The notes: generated from the sequence alone by a model not told the origin. A stretch of 64,000 nt of DNA from Populus alba (GCF_005239225.2 NC_133300.1:3873875-3937874), one strand, 5' to 3'. Counted from the first letter of the stretch, positions 32,782 through 45,988 are shown. Numbers and translations: made by a program.

Positions 32782-35700
32782 TTAGTTAGTCCAGTTCATA
32801 ATACATTCAGGATTTCTAAAAAGATCTGAGCCTGTATAGCTGAAATTTGTAACTGAGGACTTCAACCAGAAAGCCAAACGGTGAAAAGTGAGATCAAAAA
32901 TCATATCCCAATCAGGAGCCTTGGATTCGAAGATTAGGCGGTTGCGCGCTATCCAAATTGACCAATACAGACCTTTACAGAGGAGTGTAATAGCACGACG
33001 CTGAAATTTTCCATTAATCAATCCGGACCATTCCTGCAGATTTTGATTTGGGTCTTTGTGTAGACAACCTGAGCACCCGAACCATTTCAAGAAACGACCC
33101 CAAAGAGACCATGTTATAGGACACCAATGGAAAAGATGATTAATTGTCTCGGTTTCCTTGCAGCAGAATGGGGCAGTGAGATTCCTCATAATTTATGATT
33201 CTCCTCTCAGCTAAAAAACTTCTTGTACTCAAACCTCCATGAAGAAGAAGCCAAATGAACACATCCACTTTTGGGGGGGCATAACCATTCCATAGCAGAG
33301 TAAGGGAGTGATTATTTTCAATGACCGATAGACTATCAAAGAAGAGGCGACCTGATTGAGCTGAGTACATGCCAGAGCTGTGGAATTTCCATAACTTGCA
33401 GTCTGCACCATCTGAGAAAAGGAGACCACGCTGCACCTCTGCGATCAAGCTCTCCCTTTGGCAGATCTCACGAGGCCGAAGGGTTCTTCTCCAGGAAAGG
33501 TTTAAAGATGCATCTGTCAAATTGTAATATATCTGCAAGGTTGGTGTTTTGCTGCAAGGAGAGGTTATAAAGTCTGGGGAATAAGAGTTGGAGATTGGTT
33601 GCAGAGCCGAGCCAAGAGTCAGTCCAAAACCGGATGTTCCTCCCGTCACCCACCTTGACCCGACATTTGCATGTAAAAGATTGGCTATGTTTTGTGTTGA
33701 GAAGATTGCCGAAACAATGCCATGCCAAGTTGGAGATAAAGAACCTGCAAACTCAGGGATACCATTTATAAAGTGAGGTCCGGTATTTTAGAAGAATGTG
33801 TTCTTGCCAGCCTCCTGCCACTCCATTGTCTAGATTCCATATCCATTTAAAGAGCAAAGCCAGATTTTTGTTGTGGATGGATCCCAACCCGAAGACCACC
33901 AGAAGATTTATCCTTTATTACCTTATGCCAAGCCACCTTAAAAAAGGCCATGAGAAGTTGAGCTTCCTTTCCAAAGGAAAGACCGGGTTAGAGAAGAGAT
34001 GGCTTTAGTAACACCCTTTGGCATAGCAAAAAACTGACATGTAAAACAGAGGAAGAGAGCTCAAGACTGATTTAATTAGACATAACCTTCCCGCCATGCT
34101 CAAAAAATTCCCTTTCCATGTGAGTAGCTTTGCTCTGATAGTGGACAACACTGGTTTCCAAGTAGAGATTCTGCTGGGATTGGCTCCAAGAGGTAGTCCA
34201 AGGTACCTAACCGGGAAAGTATCACTACGACAGAAGACTGAGTTCGCCAGGCTAGAGGTGTAGTCGTTGTCCAAGTTGATACCTATTAGTGAGCTTTTAT
34301 AGAAGTTAACTTTCAGTCCGGAAATGATCTCAAACCAACGTAGAATCCTCTTGGCATGTAGAAGAGAGGGAAAATCATTTGGCAAGAAAATCAGAGAGTC
34401 GTCGGCATATTGCAAATGAGTTAAGTAATGACTTGGGGTAGTCTGTAAGCCTTTGAAGTAACCTGAAGCTGATGCCCTATTGAATAAAACTGTCAATCCC
34501 TCAACTGCAATGTCAAATAGGAATGGAGAGAGTGGGTCCCCTTGCCTGAGACCCCTCTCCAAACTAAATTCTCTACTAGGAGAACCGTTTATCAAGATGG
34601 CTAATTTTGAAGTGGATAAGCATTCGAATATCAGCTTCCTCCAGTGTGAGCCAAAACCCATGTATCCATACTTGTGTCAATATGTTCCCATAAAAATTGA
34701 GTCAAAGGCTTTATGGAAATCTACCTTCAATAAGAGACCATGCTTCTTCTTGCTACGCACACCATGGACAACCTCATTTGCTATCATGAACCCATCTAGA
34801 ATCTGACGCCCAGCAATAAATGCAGACTGGTTAACACTGATCACATCTGTCATGACATGACGAAGCCTAGTGGACAGTAGCTTTGCCACTATTTTGTATA
34901 GCCCGTGAATCAGGCTTATCGGACGAAAATGGGAGAATCTGCTCGGCTCCTTTGATTTCGGAATCAGAAGTTACAAAAGAAGAGTTGATACCCTTTGGAA
35001 GTTTACCAGTTCTGAAAAAACTTTTAACCAACATAAAAACCTCTGAGCTGATGATATTCCATACCTTTTTTATAGAAACAAAAGGTGAAACCATCAGGGC
35101 CAGGGGCTTTGGAACCATCACAGTCCCACACAGCTTGCTTCACTTCTTCCATTGAAGGTGGTCTTTCTAGCCAAATTGATTTGGCTTCTGAAATTTTAGA
35201 GAACCCCGAACCTCCCATTTCAATTCTTTTGCATGTTGGTTTGCGAAACAAGGATGAAAAGAAGTTGACAGCGCCTTCTTTTATATCATTTGAGGAGACT
35301 AGATGACTGCCATTATGATCAATCTTACTAATGTAGTTGCGACCCTTCCTTAGACTTGCTGATATGTGGAAAAAACGAGTGTTCTTATCCCCCATTTTAC
35401 ACCAATTTTGACGAGATTTTTGCCTCCACATATCTTCCACCCTTCTGTTAACTTCCCATTGCTCAGAATTCAGCCCCTGGAGCTTTGTTTTTTCGGTCTC
35501 CGATAAGAGACGCACTTCGCTTAAGTTCTCAAGCGTTGTGATGGAGTTCTGGATGTCTGCAAGTTTTAAATTTTGATCCCCGAAAGTGGATTTATTCCAT
35601 TGTCTCAGCTTTTTTCCCATGTTCCCCAACTTCTTAATCAAACTAAACTCACCTGGAAATTCCTTGCAGCTTTCAGACCAGAGGGCCTCAAAATCTGTTA

Positions 35701-36455
35701 AGAAAGAAGGGTGCGACAGCCAGCAATTTATGAAACGAAACGGCTTCCACCCCCAGTCTACCTCCGGGCTTTGGAGAATCAGCTGACAGTGATCGGACAG
35801 CCCTCTAGGGTAGCGGCAGAGAGATAGAGACGGGAACTGTAGATGAAAGTCCGGGGAAGCGAAAGCTCTGTCAATGCGGCTCATAGAACCACCCCTAAAC
35901 CAAGTGAACCGATGCCCTTGCAAATTGAATTCAACCAGTTCACAGTCTGATATGAATTTGCGGAATGAAGTTGAACCTGAAGAATTGAGGTGACCACTAC
36001 TTCTCTCATGAGCGTGTAAAGTTTCGTTGAAGTCGCCTAGCACCACCAATGGCAGTTCGAAAGCAAACTTAAGAGTGGTGATTTCTTCCCACATATTAGC
36101 ACGGTCCTTCACTGAAGATGCAGCATATACACCAATTATCATACAAGTAAAGGAAGAGGGAATATGCGTGCCGCATAGGCTGATCCACTGCCCCCCAAAT
36201 TCTACCGAGCTAACTTCAAAGACAGAGCTATCCCACATTGCTATAATCCCTCCTGATTTCCCTATAGATTCTAGAAAAGCCCATTTGACAGTTGCAATAT
36301 TCCACAGATTTCTAATGAAGGAGTCACAACAGTTGTTTTTCTTTGTTTCTAAAAAGAAAACAGATGCCAATATTATTTTTTATAAGCCTATTCCGGATTG
36401 AATTTTTCTTGTGTGACATGCCTAAACCACAGCTGTTCCAAGCAAAGATATTCAT
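32782..36455 (-). pseudogene. LINE ORF2: endonuclease, reverse transcriptase, zf-RVT
   Basis: The likely start is the ATG at 36455 (MNIFAWNSCGLG), the usual opening of plant LINE ORF2. A frameshift follows near 36370. The endonuclease has GGIIAMWDS, LVVLGDFNETL, SRIDRAFAS and LSDHCQLIL. The RT begins with SKAPGPDGF, continues with FRPISL-like, QSAFIAGRQILDG and VDFHKAFDS, and has the catalytic QYADDSLIFL in 34005-34661. The C-terminal zf-RVT region (33640-32790) has LWNGYAPPKVDVFIWLL and a C/H pattern near FCCKETETINHLFHWC. At least four frame changes (about 36370, 35050, 34680-34660, 33650-33140) separate these blocks. Confidence 0.9.
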
Positions 36456-36503
36456 AAAAAGAGCAAAAGACCAAGGCAGGCTAGACTTATCAGGATAAAG
36501 AAC

Positions 36504-38922
36504 TTACAACTGGTTAACTGATGTCCACTCATCAACTTCTCTATCAATATTTCTCATTATTCCTTCTTTGAACCCTTTTAGTTCTTGCGGGTTTCCCAAA
36601 CCTAGAGCCACAGCATCTTGTATCATTTCTTGAGTCTCCTTTTCACTGTCAAACCCATTGTCTTGATGCTTCGTACAAGTGATCTGAAACCGAACATTTC
36701 CTTGTTGGATTCCTGAGTTTAAGGAGTCAGAAGAATCACAATCCTCCATAGTGTTAGCAACACTACCACTGGCTTGCAACAACTTCAGTTTTCTTGTTTT
36801 GCTGCTTTTCTCGTTTGTGTTTTCAATGGTTGCGTCTGAAAATGTTTGTGGGTTGCTTTGAGGGTTCAACAGGGGTGGTAAATGGTGATGCATGACACTG
36901 GTTTCATCATCCGTGGAGGCATAGTTATGGTTCTTTCCAATGTCGGATGACTTAATAGCAGGGGATGGTGTGGTGTCTTGTAGAGGTGTGTTGTTTTGGG
37001 TGTTGGTTACCTTCATTGCAAAAAGGTTGGGTGCTCCATTAGGTATATGAGCTGCAAAAGATTTAACTTTCAACACATTCTTCTTTTTGTTGAAAGAAGA
37101 TTTAGGCGCAACCCTTCTAGCTCTTCTAAGCTTTTTATCTTTCATCTTTCCTTCCAACTCCATTTCCACTACTTCTTGTGGCTCTGCTAGGTCACGTATG
37201 AAGGCAGAGAAAGATTGCTGATGTGTATTGTGGCTCCGGCTTTTGGCTAGTATCATGGGTCTGGTTTGTTTCGGGGTAGGCCTTGTAACTTGGACAGAGG
37301 AGGCTTTAGTTTGTGTTTGTTTTTTTATCGAGGCCCACTCTCGAAAAGGATATTGATGCTGAGTCATCTGAGTTGCTGTAGCTGGTTTCTACCACTTGAA
37401 TTTTTTCCTTGATGGTGTCGTAGCATGGCTCTATAAAGGACAATTGGTGAGAGGCAATGTGTAGTTGCTGGTTTTTTGTTTGTAGCTTGAGTGTTTCCTT
37501 AGTTTCAGGAAAGAGGCAGAAGGTTTTGTATGTTGTGTCAGTTTGGTCTTGGTTGTTGAGTGATTCAGTGTATCTTGTGCAGAGAATGAGAGAGGGGTCA
37601 TTTTGCATGTCCTTGTCATGTTGCTCTGTTGAGGTTCGGTCAGCTTCTGGTTCATTTATACTGGCTGGCGGACACTCCTCTGAAGGTGTGATTTTACTGC
37701 ATGACTCTTCATCTGATTCTTCAGTGCCTGATGTATCCATTGAGTATTTAATTGTGGTAAGCATGGGGCTAAAACCTGGCTTCATTTCCATGACTGATAT
37801 ATCAAATTTCTCTCCGTCTAGAATCAGTGAAAGCTGTTTGTTTAAAGTCGTGAAAGAGGTTGTGCACAAAAGAACCTTGACTCCCATAAGTGAACCTTGA
37901 CTCACACTTGTAATATCGTAACCAATCATCTTGCCTGCATCTTCAACCATTGATTCAATACATCTTCGGTTCCAGCCAATTAGAGGAAGTCCCATAATAG
38001 ACACCCAAACAAATCTATCCACTGCTTTTACTTCCCTCTTCCATGGTTTGATACTAGAGAAGTAGTTTGCCAAGGCAGAGCTACTGTTTGTTAACTCTTT
38101 CTCCATAGTCTCTCTGTCTGTAAAGGTGATAACTGCTTGGCTTGCTCCTAGGAAGCGAAATCCAATTGCCTTCTTGACAGTTTTCAAAACCATATGCTCC
38201 AGTTTTGCATAGTCCACTTCTGTGGCTATAGAACCGACCAGACTTCTCAACAGCCATTCCTTGTCATCCTGAGTGGACTCATACATCACAGTCTTCTTTG
38301 ATGGTTGTTGGACCAAAAGAGCTTCAACAAAGGTCCTGTTGTCTCTAAGGGCTAGTTTGGGTGGGATTTTGATTTCTGGCTTTGTAGAGTGGACTGTCTT
38401 TTTCTTGGAATCTATAGGTGTTTGAAATCTTGCTAGGTTAGCACGAATTTTGAAAGAGTCGAACCATACCAGGTTCAATCTATCACAAAGGTCTGTATCT
38501 TCTAAAAGGGAGAAGAAAGATACAAAACCAAACCGTCTCCCTTGTTTTGTTTTTTTCCTGGAAACAAAGAGGTTGGTGACAGGACTTATCTTTGAGAAAG
38601 CCTTTTTGAGATCTTGGTAATCAAGCCAAGACGGGAAACGTTCAAAATAAATCTTAGCAGAGACAGAGGGAGTGAGAGCTGTTTTAGGTAAGTGCTTGTT
38701 GTTTTGGCTGTTGTTTGTGTAACATATAGGTTGCAAAAAGTTCAGGGTGGCGGGATTAATAAGGGCATTAGCAGGTGTTTGTGTGGTTGGATTGTAAGGG
38801 GGAGGTTTGAAGCAGGTTGCTAAGACCTGGGAAGCAGGGGAGGGGAGGATCGACATAATTGGAGGTTTGTTTGAGGGGGAGGGGAGGATAGACAGAATTG
38901 GAGGCTTGTTGGAGGGGAGCAT
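36504..38922 (-). pseudogene. LINE ORF1, RRM-type RNA-binding protein, frameshifted
   Basis: It opens with a true ATG at 38922 (MLPSNKPP). After a Pro/Ser-rich N-terminus, an RRM is visible at about residues 85-165, with RNP2-like KIYFERF and RNP1-like GRRFGFVSF. A DUF4283-like region follows (VWVSIMGLPLIGWNRR). A frameshift near 37340 moves the reading from 37306-38922 to 36504-37367, which continues with SFSAFIRDLAEPQE and a basic stretch. I see no CCHC knuckle. The product would be the RNA-binding partner of the ORF2 enzyme. Confidence 0.8.
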
Positions 38923-39532
38923 TCTGAGTTTTTATGGATTTTTTATTGTTTGTTTCTATGCTTACAGCATTATTGTTTAGCTTTCTCTGGTTAGCACCAC
39001 CTCCTGGGTTGTTACAAGCAGCAACACTAAAATGACTATCATCTTCATCGGCATTCTGTCAAACAGCTAGGGTGTGTTCTTAACTGCACTCCTACTCCAT
39101 CACTGCTTGAAAAGGTTAATGGCCCAATATTTGTTCCCGAACATAACACTCAGCAAAACATACTAGATTCTCATATAGCGAGTGACACGCATAAACATCA
39201 ATGATGAGGAGATCTAGCTGCTGTAACTTAGAAGCAGAGAAAACCAAACTCTCAAAGAAAACCAGACAGCATCATCTAGCAACGAGCAAAGCAATTCAAG
39301 CTTGAAGTAGCAGTACAGAAAGAGAGAGACTTACTCCGATCTCTCTTCACATTCCCTTCATGTCCGCGTCATTCCCTTCATGCTAACTTAGTGATGGCTT
39401 GTGTTTCGTTTCTTCATCTTTCTCCAGTCTTTAGTGATGATAAAAGAATATGGAGGTGACGGTGGCTGAGAGGCTGGTTTGGTGGAGCCTGCAGATGAGA
39501 TCGGGGGAAGAGAGGTAGAAGAGAGGCTGTAT

Positions 39533-39560
39533 CTTCTTGTGGCTCTGCTAGGTCACGTAT
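39533..39560 (-). repeat. 28-bp copy of ORF1 sequence at LINE 5' end
   Basis: Exactly the same 28 bases as 37172-37199 inside ORF1, in the same orientation. They abut the target duplication and share its first three bases (TAT). Confidence 0.85.
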
Positions 39561-39573
39561 TCTATACTGTTCT
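39558..39573. repeat. LINE target-site duplication, right copy
   Basis: TATTCTATACTGTTCT, identical to 32636-32651. Confidence 0.88.
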
Positions 39574-39945
39574 CTGTACAATATCTTGGTACGCTGCTGA
39601 GTACTCCTAATCTGAGTGCATATAACGATGGATTCCTCATGAAATCGACAGATTGGTGAATCCAATCAGCTATCAGAGTAGCTTATTGTGAGATTTGCTG
39701 GTTTTGTACAAGAGAGTGGAGTTAACAAGTGACTTTTAGTGTTCTTAAATTGACTACTCAAAAGTGCCCATATATTATTGAAAAGCATGCATATAACTGT
39801 TTCTTTTAGTGCTAAAACCTATTATTGGATTGTAAATTTTGTCCTAAAAAACGCATCCTGTAACAATGCAAATTCTGTTGGCTTTTTGCTGACACAGAAC
39901 CTGACCCTGTTATCAATGCCCAAGTTTCAACTCACCCATTGTTTT

Positions 39946-39978
39946 TGTTCATTTCACTCAAAGAAATGGAAGCATTAG
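39946..39978 (+). pseudogene. Possible terminal exon of the ASCH pseudogene
   Basis: Plus-strand reading FHSKKWKH followed by TAG resembles the C-terminus I associate with this family (HSKGWKH at the end). It lies beyond the LINE, in the right orientation and order. If correct, the LINE sits in the last intron. The match is short, so this is tentative. Confidence 0.45.
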
Positions 39979-42239
39979 TTTGCTTGAGGGGGCATTTCGA
40001 CTGGCATCCTTGAACTATATACTGTCTCATTGTGCAACTTAAACAATTAATTTTTAAAAATAAATATAAAATCTAACTAGTTAGCTCATTATGCATTGTT
40101 ATTATAGCTCGAGGCAAAGACATATGTACGACAAAGCCACCATCGTCGTTTTCTGGGTTTAAAGAGAGAAAAGAAGGAGAAATCATAGAAGACAAAAGAA
40201 AATTAAAAAGAAAAGAGTCTAAAAAAATGGTATTTAAATTGTGATTAAACGACACCGTTTTATATTTATAGATCCATGTGTTAGCCTGTAGCCTGACCCA
40301 AGGGTCCGCTCCTCGACCCGCAACTAGCTTTACTCATCTACTTTATTTTGTTTGTTTACAAAACTGCCACCAACCTTTTTATTTTGTTTTGTAATTAAAA
40401 AAATTGAAATTATATATAAAAAATATAAAAAGAAAAAAGAAAATCAGGAAGAAAAGGAAAGAGAAGAGAAAAAATAGTGAAGTGAAAAAAAAAGGAAAAA
40501 AAGAAGAAAAAGACTAAGAAAGGAAATTGACGAATTTCCATCCGACTGTTTATGCTCTTGTTTTTTTAGCAAACTTCTCCGGTTGTCCAAGTAAGCAAAT
40601 TTTGATTTATTTGTTTATTCTTTTATTTCTTTGTTGTTAATTCTTTTGAGAAACAAAAGAATTTTTGAAGACAATTGCACTTTAGCTGATGTTTTATTTG
40701 GTGTTGCATTTCCATGAACAGAACCATTTCCTTACCAGTCTTGGCTGATATTGATCTCTGGTTGGTCGTCCCTCTGCTGGATTTAGTGGTTTCTGATGGC
40801 TGACTTATGCCATGTGTTCTGGTTGATGCTGCATGCCATGCTGTGCTATATATGTTGCTCACTCCTGCTCTCATCGCTGTATGGTCATGCTTTTGTAGTC
40901 CCTGGCTTGATGGGCATAAATGGATGTATGCTGCATGCCATGCTGTGCTATATTATATTTATCAATAATAATAATATTGTTATTATAATCATAATAACAA
41001 TATTAATAGCAATAAATGAATAACACCATTAATATTTTAATAGCAACAATAAATTCTGACAAAAATAATTAGAAAAATTATTACTCTCTTGGAAAAAATC
41101 TCACGTAAATGAGAAATATTTGACGACACAATTCTGGCAAAATAATTACTCGCGTGGAAAACATCTCACGTAAATAAGAAATATTTGTAAAATATTCTCA
41201 CGTAATTTTTAAAAGCCAATTTGTGTTCTCAGCCAATTTTTTTTTAAATTATTTTAAATCAATGTGGGTATCTACTTGAGAAGGAAAAATAATTATAAAA
41301 AACATATTCAATTAAAACATGATTTAAAATTTAAATTGTGTCAACTTTGATCAAACTATCAAACCTGTAATCCATATCATAAATTCGAGAAATTTTATAA
41401 AAAGTAAATAAAAAAAATTATAAAATTCAATTAAAAATATATTTAATTTAAAAAAGATCCAAAAAAAAATCAACATGGGTCCACTTCCCAATATCATGGC
41501 ATTGGTTATATAAGAGATGGAGATAACCTTACACAAAAAATATAAAAAGTATTATGATGCTCTATTTTTAACGAATTCAATTTTAAAAGATAAAATCAAG
41601 AAAAATAATTAATTAATAAAAGATGTGCACAAAAAATTACTTAAATTAAACTAGGTTAACTTGTTAAACTGAAAACATGAGTAATGAGATAATGATAAGT
41701 TCATAAAAAAACATATCAAAAAAATATATGAAACCATCTTCAACAAATCTAATATTGAATGTTAAAATCGAGAAAAAAATTAAATTCATGGGATCAATAT
41801 ATAACCTAATAAAAAAATTATGAAGCATAATTTTCAAAAAAAAATCTAATATTAAATGAAGAAATATAAAAAAAGATGGTGTTGTTAAAGAGTGAAATTA
41901 AAATAAAAAATATAAAAATAAATATAAAATGTTATTCCAATAAATAATATATTATAAGTATAGATCCTTTAATAGTTTGATAATTCAATGTTCACGAAGC
42001 AAATAATTGGAGATCATAGTCTACAATGACAGCTCTTTTTGGCTGTTTTCCAAAAATCAAAGATTAGTTGTTGGCTTAAATTAATTCTTACCTTTAGGTT
42101 AATTCTCTCTTTAAGGTCCCTTTACTGAATTCAGATGGAAAATTAATCAAAGATCGGTTCCTGATCGGTAAAAGATCTTGTTCTACTTTTTTTATTATTA
42201 TTTTATTATTATTGAAGCTGTAAAGATTTTTTAAAATAT
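39979..42239. other. AT-rich spacer
   Basis: No gene recognised. GCTGCATGCCATGCTGTGCT occurs twice, near 40827 and 40930. An ATAATA-rich tract lies at 40960-41010. The rest is AT-rich. Confidence 0.45.
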
Positions 42240-42445
42240 GCATTAATTACATTGAAAAATGGTTCAAATTAGAAAAGCGTTAACTTTAGTTTTTAATTTA
42301 TATTAATAAAAAATAGATGGAATTATACAAGAAAAATATTTTGTTTTGATAAAATTTAAATTATAACTTTTCTTATAAAAAATAATTTTATTGTTGTATA
42401 ATTAAATAAAATAATTTTGAAGAGCTATTCTCAAGATTAAATATC

Positions 42446-42484
<39 letters not shown>

Positions 42485-43020
42485 GAATTTCTGGACTCAA
42501 TCTTTTAGCTAACATTAATAATTTATTTAATATTTATTAATATATATAATTCTTAGTTTATTTTATTAAATGCAAACATAAAGTTTTTAATTTCCAATTA
42601 ATTTTTTTTATATATACTAGAAGAAAAACATTGACAAAACTTAAAAGGTTTTTTTTTTTGTTGCAAAAAAAACTCTTAATTCCACACGTGGAGAGTGTGA
42701 CTGTTAGATCATTTAGAACAAAATCACTATAAAATTACTTTTTAATGTATCTATCTAACTTACAAAATGCATATTGTAGGTCTCAAATTTCTTTTTCTCA
42801 ACGCCATAAGAATACTATATCATATGTGATGTGATATTTTATTTTATTTTATTGTGAAAAGCAGATCACGAGAATAGATCTTATTAAGCTCGTGCGTTCT
42901 CAAAAACAAACAAAAAGAAAAAAGTGAAATATACTTTCAAAAAAAGAAGAGAAAAGTGAAATATAACCCATATGATGGGAAACATCATGCTAAGACCCAC
43001 CATTATTGGGAAACATACTC
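42240..43020. repeat. Upstream spacer of DUF247 unit C
   Basis: Homologous to 52345-52997 (unit D) and, in its later part, to 19070-20010 (unit B). It contains an (AT)n microsatellite at 42449-42482. Confidence 0.7.
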
Positions 43021-44056
43021 AATAAGATGATAATGGTAGTTGCCCTTCTTGCCTGTCATATATATTCTTAATTAATTACCTTCACTGCTAAAAAAAAATG
43101 GGGCTATTAGCATAGATTGTAGTAACAGATAATTTATTTGTTAATTTATTAATAACAGATTTGCAACGAATTATATATATATAATCTGCTAAATAGACTT
43201 AATTACCTTCAGTGCAAATAGCACAAAATAGCCAAATTATTAATTGAACTTTTACAAGAGGAGTAATGATGGGCTGTCCAACCTGGGCCATCGATCCTCT
43301 TAATCAAATGCTGGCTTTCATGTGCCCGAAACTCACGGTCAAGGTTGTTAAAATTGTATTTTAACTCGTAAAATTATATAATTTTATGAGTTAAAACATG
43401 TATCACGAGTTGAATTATTTAAAAAAATTAAAAATAGATAAAATCGGATTGAAATTGAGTGAAATCACAAAAATAAAATGAAATCGCATAAAATCACAAT
43501 TTTAAAATCAATTTTACGATTTTGACAAAATGAATCCATGAAACAAAATCCTTTTTCTTGGACAGCTGTCAGATGCTTTCCCTTCCCTTCCCTTTTGTAT
43601 TATCGACAGAGGCCGCATTTATGCTTGCTTCGATAGAAGATATTTCTACGGTTTGGCACGCGGCGTCGCTTTCAAGACATTATTAAGTGTTTGAGCACAG
43701 AAAGGGACATAAAGATGAAGAGAGAATGCGAGAGAGAGAGAGAGAGAGAGAGCGATTCCTTTAGATTTTTCTTATTTTTTTTTTTTCAAATATGCACACT
43801 GTGATTCTTTCATCATTTCTTACTCTCATATGTGCGGGCATCTACATATATGTCTATATCAATATTCCCTTGACATCAGACAATAAGAATCTCAGTGATC
43901 TCTAATAGATTAAAGAAATATATTTTATCTACATATTTCAAATGCCTTGAATTTAAAAAAAAATCTTTATTTTTATTTAAAGCATGAATTTTTTTTTTAT
44001 ATTTTAAAATTATCCACGATTTTTTTACGATTTTATGATCCGATTGATGTTAAAAT
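43021..44056. other. Unit C spacer without gene
   Basis: No gene recognised. (AG)n at 43730-43752. The last 60 bp before the DUF247 fragment are not homologous to the gene in copy B, which marks the truncation point. Confidence 0.5.
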
Positions 44057-44452
44057 AATATAGCGCCGTCATGCGTCGCGAGGCAGGAGTGAGGTTTCGG
44101 GAGCAGTGCTACAAACCGTTTGAAGCTTACATAAGCAAATCTTATCAACAGTGCAGAAGACGTGGATTTGCTAGTCGGAAAGGGAATCATTCTCCACCGG
44201 CTAGGTGACGATGCCGCACTTTCAAATATGATTAACAAGCTTAACGAAAATATTGGCGAAACTTCCACTTGTTATGATGATATCTGTCGTAAGATGAATG
44301 ACCACTATGAGGACCGCTGGAACCATATGAAGGCAAACTTGGGACTTGTATATTTCCCCAATATTTGGAGAGGTACGGGAACTGTTGCAGCAGCTATCCT
44401 CCTGGTCCTCACTTTGATACAGACTATCACTTCCGTAAAATCGGTTTTCTAG
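44057..44452 (+). pseudogene. DUF247 copy C, 5'-truncated and internally deleted
   Basis: Begins abruptly inside the gene at YSAVMRREAGVRFR. Compared with copy B it lacks about 114 bp (in frame, after FR and before EQCYKP) and has a net 20-bp loss near 44140 that shifts the frame. From about 44160 it is collinear to the end (DLLVGKGIILH, AAAILLVLTLIQTI, stop at 44450-44452). The N-terminal two thirds of the family domain are gone. The 3' flank remains homologous to copies A and B. Confidence 0.88.
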
Positions 44453-44985
44453 GATTTTATGTTGTTTAGTTTCATTATTCCTACGTAATGATAGGCTGGA
44501 CTGTTATTGTTTAGATTGCCGTTTCATTTTGGGTTTGTGTAGTTCTGAACTAATAACATCGTATCAAATTCTTGTTGTATTGTCCTAAAATTGAGTTTGT
44601 ACTTGTTTCCTCTCAAAATTCTCTTCTTTTAAGATCATCTTCACATTAAGCGAAGCTGAATAATTAATGCATGATCTCGATTTCAATATCCCCATCTCAC
44701 CAACAATGAATTTATCAGGTTTTATACATTGTTGATCACTTTTTCTCTTGTTTAATACCTGGGTATTTTTATTTTTATTTTAACATTAGATATTAACCTT
44801 AAAACGTCTAGAATATGTGTCGTGTTTAATGGCAAAATTTATTTCTGTTTCACGGTTTAAAATGGCAGAGTTTAATTCTAGCAGCAACGGTTTTCCATAT
44901 CTCTTACATAAATAGGGGATAGAGGGACTGTTTAGAGACATAGAAACTGAGCAAAGTCTTCAATCCACTACCTTCTTATACTCTT
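44453..44985. repeat. 3' flank of DUF247 copy C
   Basis: Homologous to 7773-8400 and 23048-23560. Ends near a T-rich run at about 44985. The copia remnant found after copies A and B is missing here. Confidence 0.65.
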
Positions 44986-45297
44986 TTTTTTTTTTTTTTT
45001 TGTAATTGTCACGGGATGACGTTGAACGACACACTAAAATGTTTTCTGAGAGGTATTATTGAAAAGAAAAAGGTTTCGGATTTTGTTGTAATCTATTTTT
45101 GGGTCCCCGCACAAGAAAAGAGAAAATACAAAAAATAAATAAAAATAAAAATAAAAAAATAATGCCAATGCAAGCTTTATAGTGTAATGTTGACTTTATA
45201 GTGTAATGCCAATGCAAGCTTTCGAGCCTTCAACATTATATTCTTTGATTGTGTATTATTTCAATGATATGCATCTCTAGAACTTGCTTCATATCTT

Positions 45298-45493
45298 GTT
45301 TGATAGTATTCTATTTTATTTTGCTTTAGCCTATATAACATCCAAACCCCTCTCCCTCAAATTGCATATCATCTAGCATAAAAATCTAACTTGAATCTTC
45401 CGCGTGAGATCGACCCCTTGCTTGCTCTATACTATCTTGTGTGTTGTGTTTGAAGCTAGGGTAATTAATTTATGTGACCGCGACATCGCAACA
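45298..45493 (+). repeat. Athila-like 5' LTR remnant
   Basis: Matches 51628-51824 with a few differences and ends GACATCGCAACA. To its left, 45188-45300 matches an internal part of the same element (49142-49254). Confidence 0.85.
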
Positions 45494-45498
45494 AATTT

Positions 45499-45516
45499 TG
45501 GCGCCGTTGCCGGGGA
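45499..45516 (+). promoter_or_regulatory. Athila-type primer-binding site
   Basis: TGGCGCCGTTGCCGGGGA, six bases after the LTR end. This is the classic Athila-type site, generally assigned to tRNA-Asp. Confidence 0.88.
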
Positions 45517-45988
45517 AGTAATTTTAGTTGATTCTTGTGCTATTATTTTTATTTGTTGTGATTGTTATTTTTTTTCTGAAAAAACCAAAAAAAAAAAAAC
45601 AAGAAGAAACAGAATTTTTGCTTGCTGCGGTATTGTTCATTACGGCAGCGGTACTGTTCAAAACATGTTTGTTTTGTGGAATTAGGTATCGGTCTTTTGT
45701 TTCTTGAAGGGAAACGACGTTCTGAACAAGACTGGTGGTAAACCATTAGCCCCACCCTATCGAGGCCAAATTCCACTGTTTTCTAGGTTTTTAGGCAGTT
45801 TTAGTGTTTTTAGCGTAGGATTTTCATACAATTTGCATTGTTTTCGATATCTTGTGTGATTGGTTTCTTTTGAGTTTTCTTGATGATTTATGCCAGTAAC
45901 CTGTTCTACTAATCAAAGTCAAGTGCAGTTAGATCTCGAAATAGAAAACACTTTACGTAGGTTATGAAAGGAAGCTCGTGTCAACACC

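Larger units (their letters stand above)
32652..39557 (-). mobile_element. Near full-length L1-type LINE, inactive
   Basis: On the minus strand it runs from a leader through ORF1 (RNA-binding) and ORF2 (endonuclease, RT, zinc-finger) to a short poly(A) at the left end (poly-T at about 32651-32660 in plus reading). The exact 16-bp target duplication and tail are the hallmarks of target-primed reverse transcription. The 6.9 kb length is close to full for plant L1 elements. Multiple frameshifts show it is dead. It lies inside the ASCH pseudogene. Confidence 0.93.
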
